This document shows, one piece after another, positions 61,497 to 64,000 of a stretch of DNA of 64,000 nucleotides. The translations under genes and the position numbers were made by a program. The first letter of the stretch is position 1, and the number at the start of each line of letters is the position of its first letter. The stretch comes from Achromobacter pestifer. Its GTDB lineage: Bacteria > Pseudomonadota > Gammaproteobacteria > Burkholderiales > Burkholderiaceae_B. Where the stretch lies: the NCBI RefSeq assembly GCF_902859625.1, contig NZ_CADIJX010000004.1, forward strand, positions 1 through 64,000. The letters are read 5' to 3'. The notes beneath the pieces were generated by a model, which was not told the DNA's origin, did no database searches, and saw only the letters and a program-made list of their open reading frames with translations.

Positions 61497-61922
61497 TTAG
61501 TGCGAACGACCGCCTTGGCGCAGCTTGCGCGCCGCGATGGCTTGTGCAGCCAGCATGGCGAGTTCCGCTTCGACAACAGCGATGTCAGCCTTGTCCTTGG
61601 CGTTTGCCAGGGCCTGTTCGGCCTTTTGGCGCGCTTCCACGGCACGAGCTTCGTCCAGATCGGCGGCACGGATAGCCGTGTCGGCCAGAACCGTCACGCT
61701 GCCCGGCTGCACTTCCAGAATGCCCCCGGCGACGAAGATGTTTTCCTCGCCTTGGTCGGCACGAACGATCTTGACCGTCCCGGGGCGTATGCGCGAAATC
61801 AGCGGGGTGTGGCCGGGCAGAATGCCCAGTTCACCCGCTTCGCCAGGCAGCACCACGAACTTCGCCTCACCGGAGAAGATCGCTTCCTCTGCGCTAACGA
61901 CATCCACATGCAGGGTAGCCAT
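61497..61922 (-). CDS. atpC: ATP synthase epsilon subunit
   Basis: F1 central-stalk subunit that couples rotation to catalysis and inhibits ATP hydrolysis. The 141-residue product has the N-terminal beta-sandwich ([20 protein letters not shown], then [19 protein letters not shown]) and the C-terminal helical hairpin ([20 protein letters not shown]). AAGGAACC precedes the ATG. It is the last gene of the operon, nine bases after atpD, and is followed by a strong terminator. Confidence 0.97.
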   Translation of the reverse strand: MATLHVDVVSAEEAIFSGEAKFVVLPGEAGELGILPGHTPLISRIRPGTVKIVRADQGEENIFVAGGILEVQPGSVTVLADTAIRAADLDEARAVEARQKAEQALANAKDKADIAVVEAELAMLAAQAIAARKLRQGGRSH

Positions 61923-61931
61923 ATCGGTTCC

Positions 61932-63377
<1,446 letters not shown>

Positions 63378-64000
63378 TTAAACGGCGGCAGCGCCCCCTA
63401 CGATTTCCGAAATTTCTTTGGTGATCGCGGCCTGACGGGTCTTGTTGTAGACCAGTTGCAGCTCTCCGATGACCTTCTTGGCGTTGTCCGACGCCGCCTT
63501 CATGGCGACCATCCGGGCCGACTGCTCCGAAGCCATGTTCTCGGCCACGGCTTGATACAGCAGGCCTTCAACGTAACGCTGGAGCAGATCGTCGATCACG
63601 CTACGGGCGTCGGGTTCGTAGATGTAATCCCAGCTGTAGTCCGACTTCACTTCCGACGTCTTGGCCAGGCTATCAGCACCCGTTTGGTACGGATCTTCCA
63701 AACCACTGGCCAGAGGCAGCAGACGCAGGAACAACGGCTCCTGCTTCATCGTATTGACGAAGCGGGTCGACGCCACGTACAGCGCATCGATACGGCCTTC
63801 CAGGTAAGCGTCCAGCTGCACCTTGATCGCGCCCAGCAGGCGGTCCAGTTGCGGCTTGTCGCCCAGTTGCACATCCTGGGAAACCAGATTGGCGCCGATA
63901 CGGGTCAGCACACCCACGCCCTTATTGCCGAAAGCGGTCGCTTGCACGGCAACGCCGTTTTTCTCGAACTCTTTCAGCTTGCCCAGCACCACGCGAGTGA
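63378..64000 (-). CDS. atpG: ATP synthase gamma subunit (partial, start beyond window)
   Basis: Rotor shaft of F1. The C-terminal about 207 residues are present, ending [21 protein letters not shown], which is the conserved C-terminal helix. [13 protein letters not shown] and [13 protein letters not shown] [19 protein letters not shown] are family hallmarks. The frame remains open to the end of the window, so roughly the first 90 residues lie outside. It is 42 bases upstream of atpD in the usual order. Confidence 0.96.
   Translation of the reverse strand, partial: TRVVLGKLKEFEKNGVAVQATAFGNKGVGVLTRIGANLVSQDVQLGDKPQLDRLLGAIKVQLDAYLEGRIDALYVASTRFVNTMKQEPLFLRLLPLASGLEDPYQTGADSLAKTSEVKSDYSWDYIYEPDARSVIDDLLQRYVEGLLYQAVAENMASEQSARMVAMKAASDNAKKVIGELQLVYNKTRQAAITKEISEIVGGAAAV

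Overview
The window looks like a chromosomal segment of an Alcaligenaceae betaproteobacterium, most likely Achromobacter or a close relative of Bordetella. This is inferred from the high GC content, the metX-metW pair, two periplasmic tripartite-tricarboxylate (Bug-type) receptors, a LivKHMGF transporter, many LysR/GntR/TetR-controlled catabolic clusters, and the order atpG-atpD-atpC, hemE, priA, rep. No phage, plasmid, insertion sequence, transposase, CRISPR array or defence locus was found. One tRNA gene is present (Arg, anticodon CCG).

Layout. 1-505: two near-identical compound repeats. 0.5-10 kb: ampG, metW-metX, an Ldh_2-family dehydrogenase, an AEC permease, an HTH-only LuxR-type protein, a lipoprotein, an alpha/beta hydrolase, gshA and a lipocalin. 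10-14.8 kb: a Bug receptor plus deacylase with a LysR regulator, then a hydrolase and a GntR regulator. 14.9-21.6 kb: one long minus-strand operon with a gentisate-dioxygenase-like cupin, an FAH-family hydrolase and a complete Liv-type ABC importer, probably for uptake and ring cleavage of a hydroxylated aromatic acid. 21.7-22.8 kb: a small gene behind a LexA-type box, and a zinc-ribbon membrane protein. 22.7-26.3 kb: a Bug receptor-amidase operon divergent from a LysR gene. 26.3-27.6 kb: tRNA-Arg and a di-haem cytochrome c. 27.7-35.7 kb: acyl-CoA catabolic genes on both sides of a TetR regulator and a palindromic operator, followed by a repeat-rich spacer and another enoyl-CoA hydratase.

35.8-37.1 kb: nnrD and a small protein behind paired palindromes. 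37.4-49.1 kb: a peptide-type ABC system (two paralogous binding proteins, DppBCDF) with a LysR regulator, an aspartoacylase-like deacylase, an alpha/beta hydrolase and an M20 carboxypeptidase. This reads as import followed by hydrolysis of an acylated amino acid or small peptide. 49.1-49.8 kb: a gene-free block of inverted and tandem repeats. 49.8-54.6 kb: dapD of the long Pseudomonas type, a hypothetical protein, a class II glutamine amidotransferase, a threonine aldolase and an AraC regulator. 54.6-64 kb: rep, priA, hemE, a Fis-type regulator, and atpC, atpD and part of atpG.

Most genes belong to known families. The least explained items are the LexA-box small gene, the paired-palindrome small gene, the self-amplifying repeat family, the nested inverted repeat near 49.5 kb, and the AT-rich hemE-priA spacer with a DnaA-box match. 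Nothing here can be shown from sequence alone to be a wholly new system.
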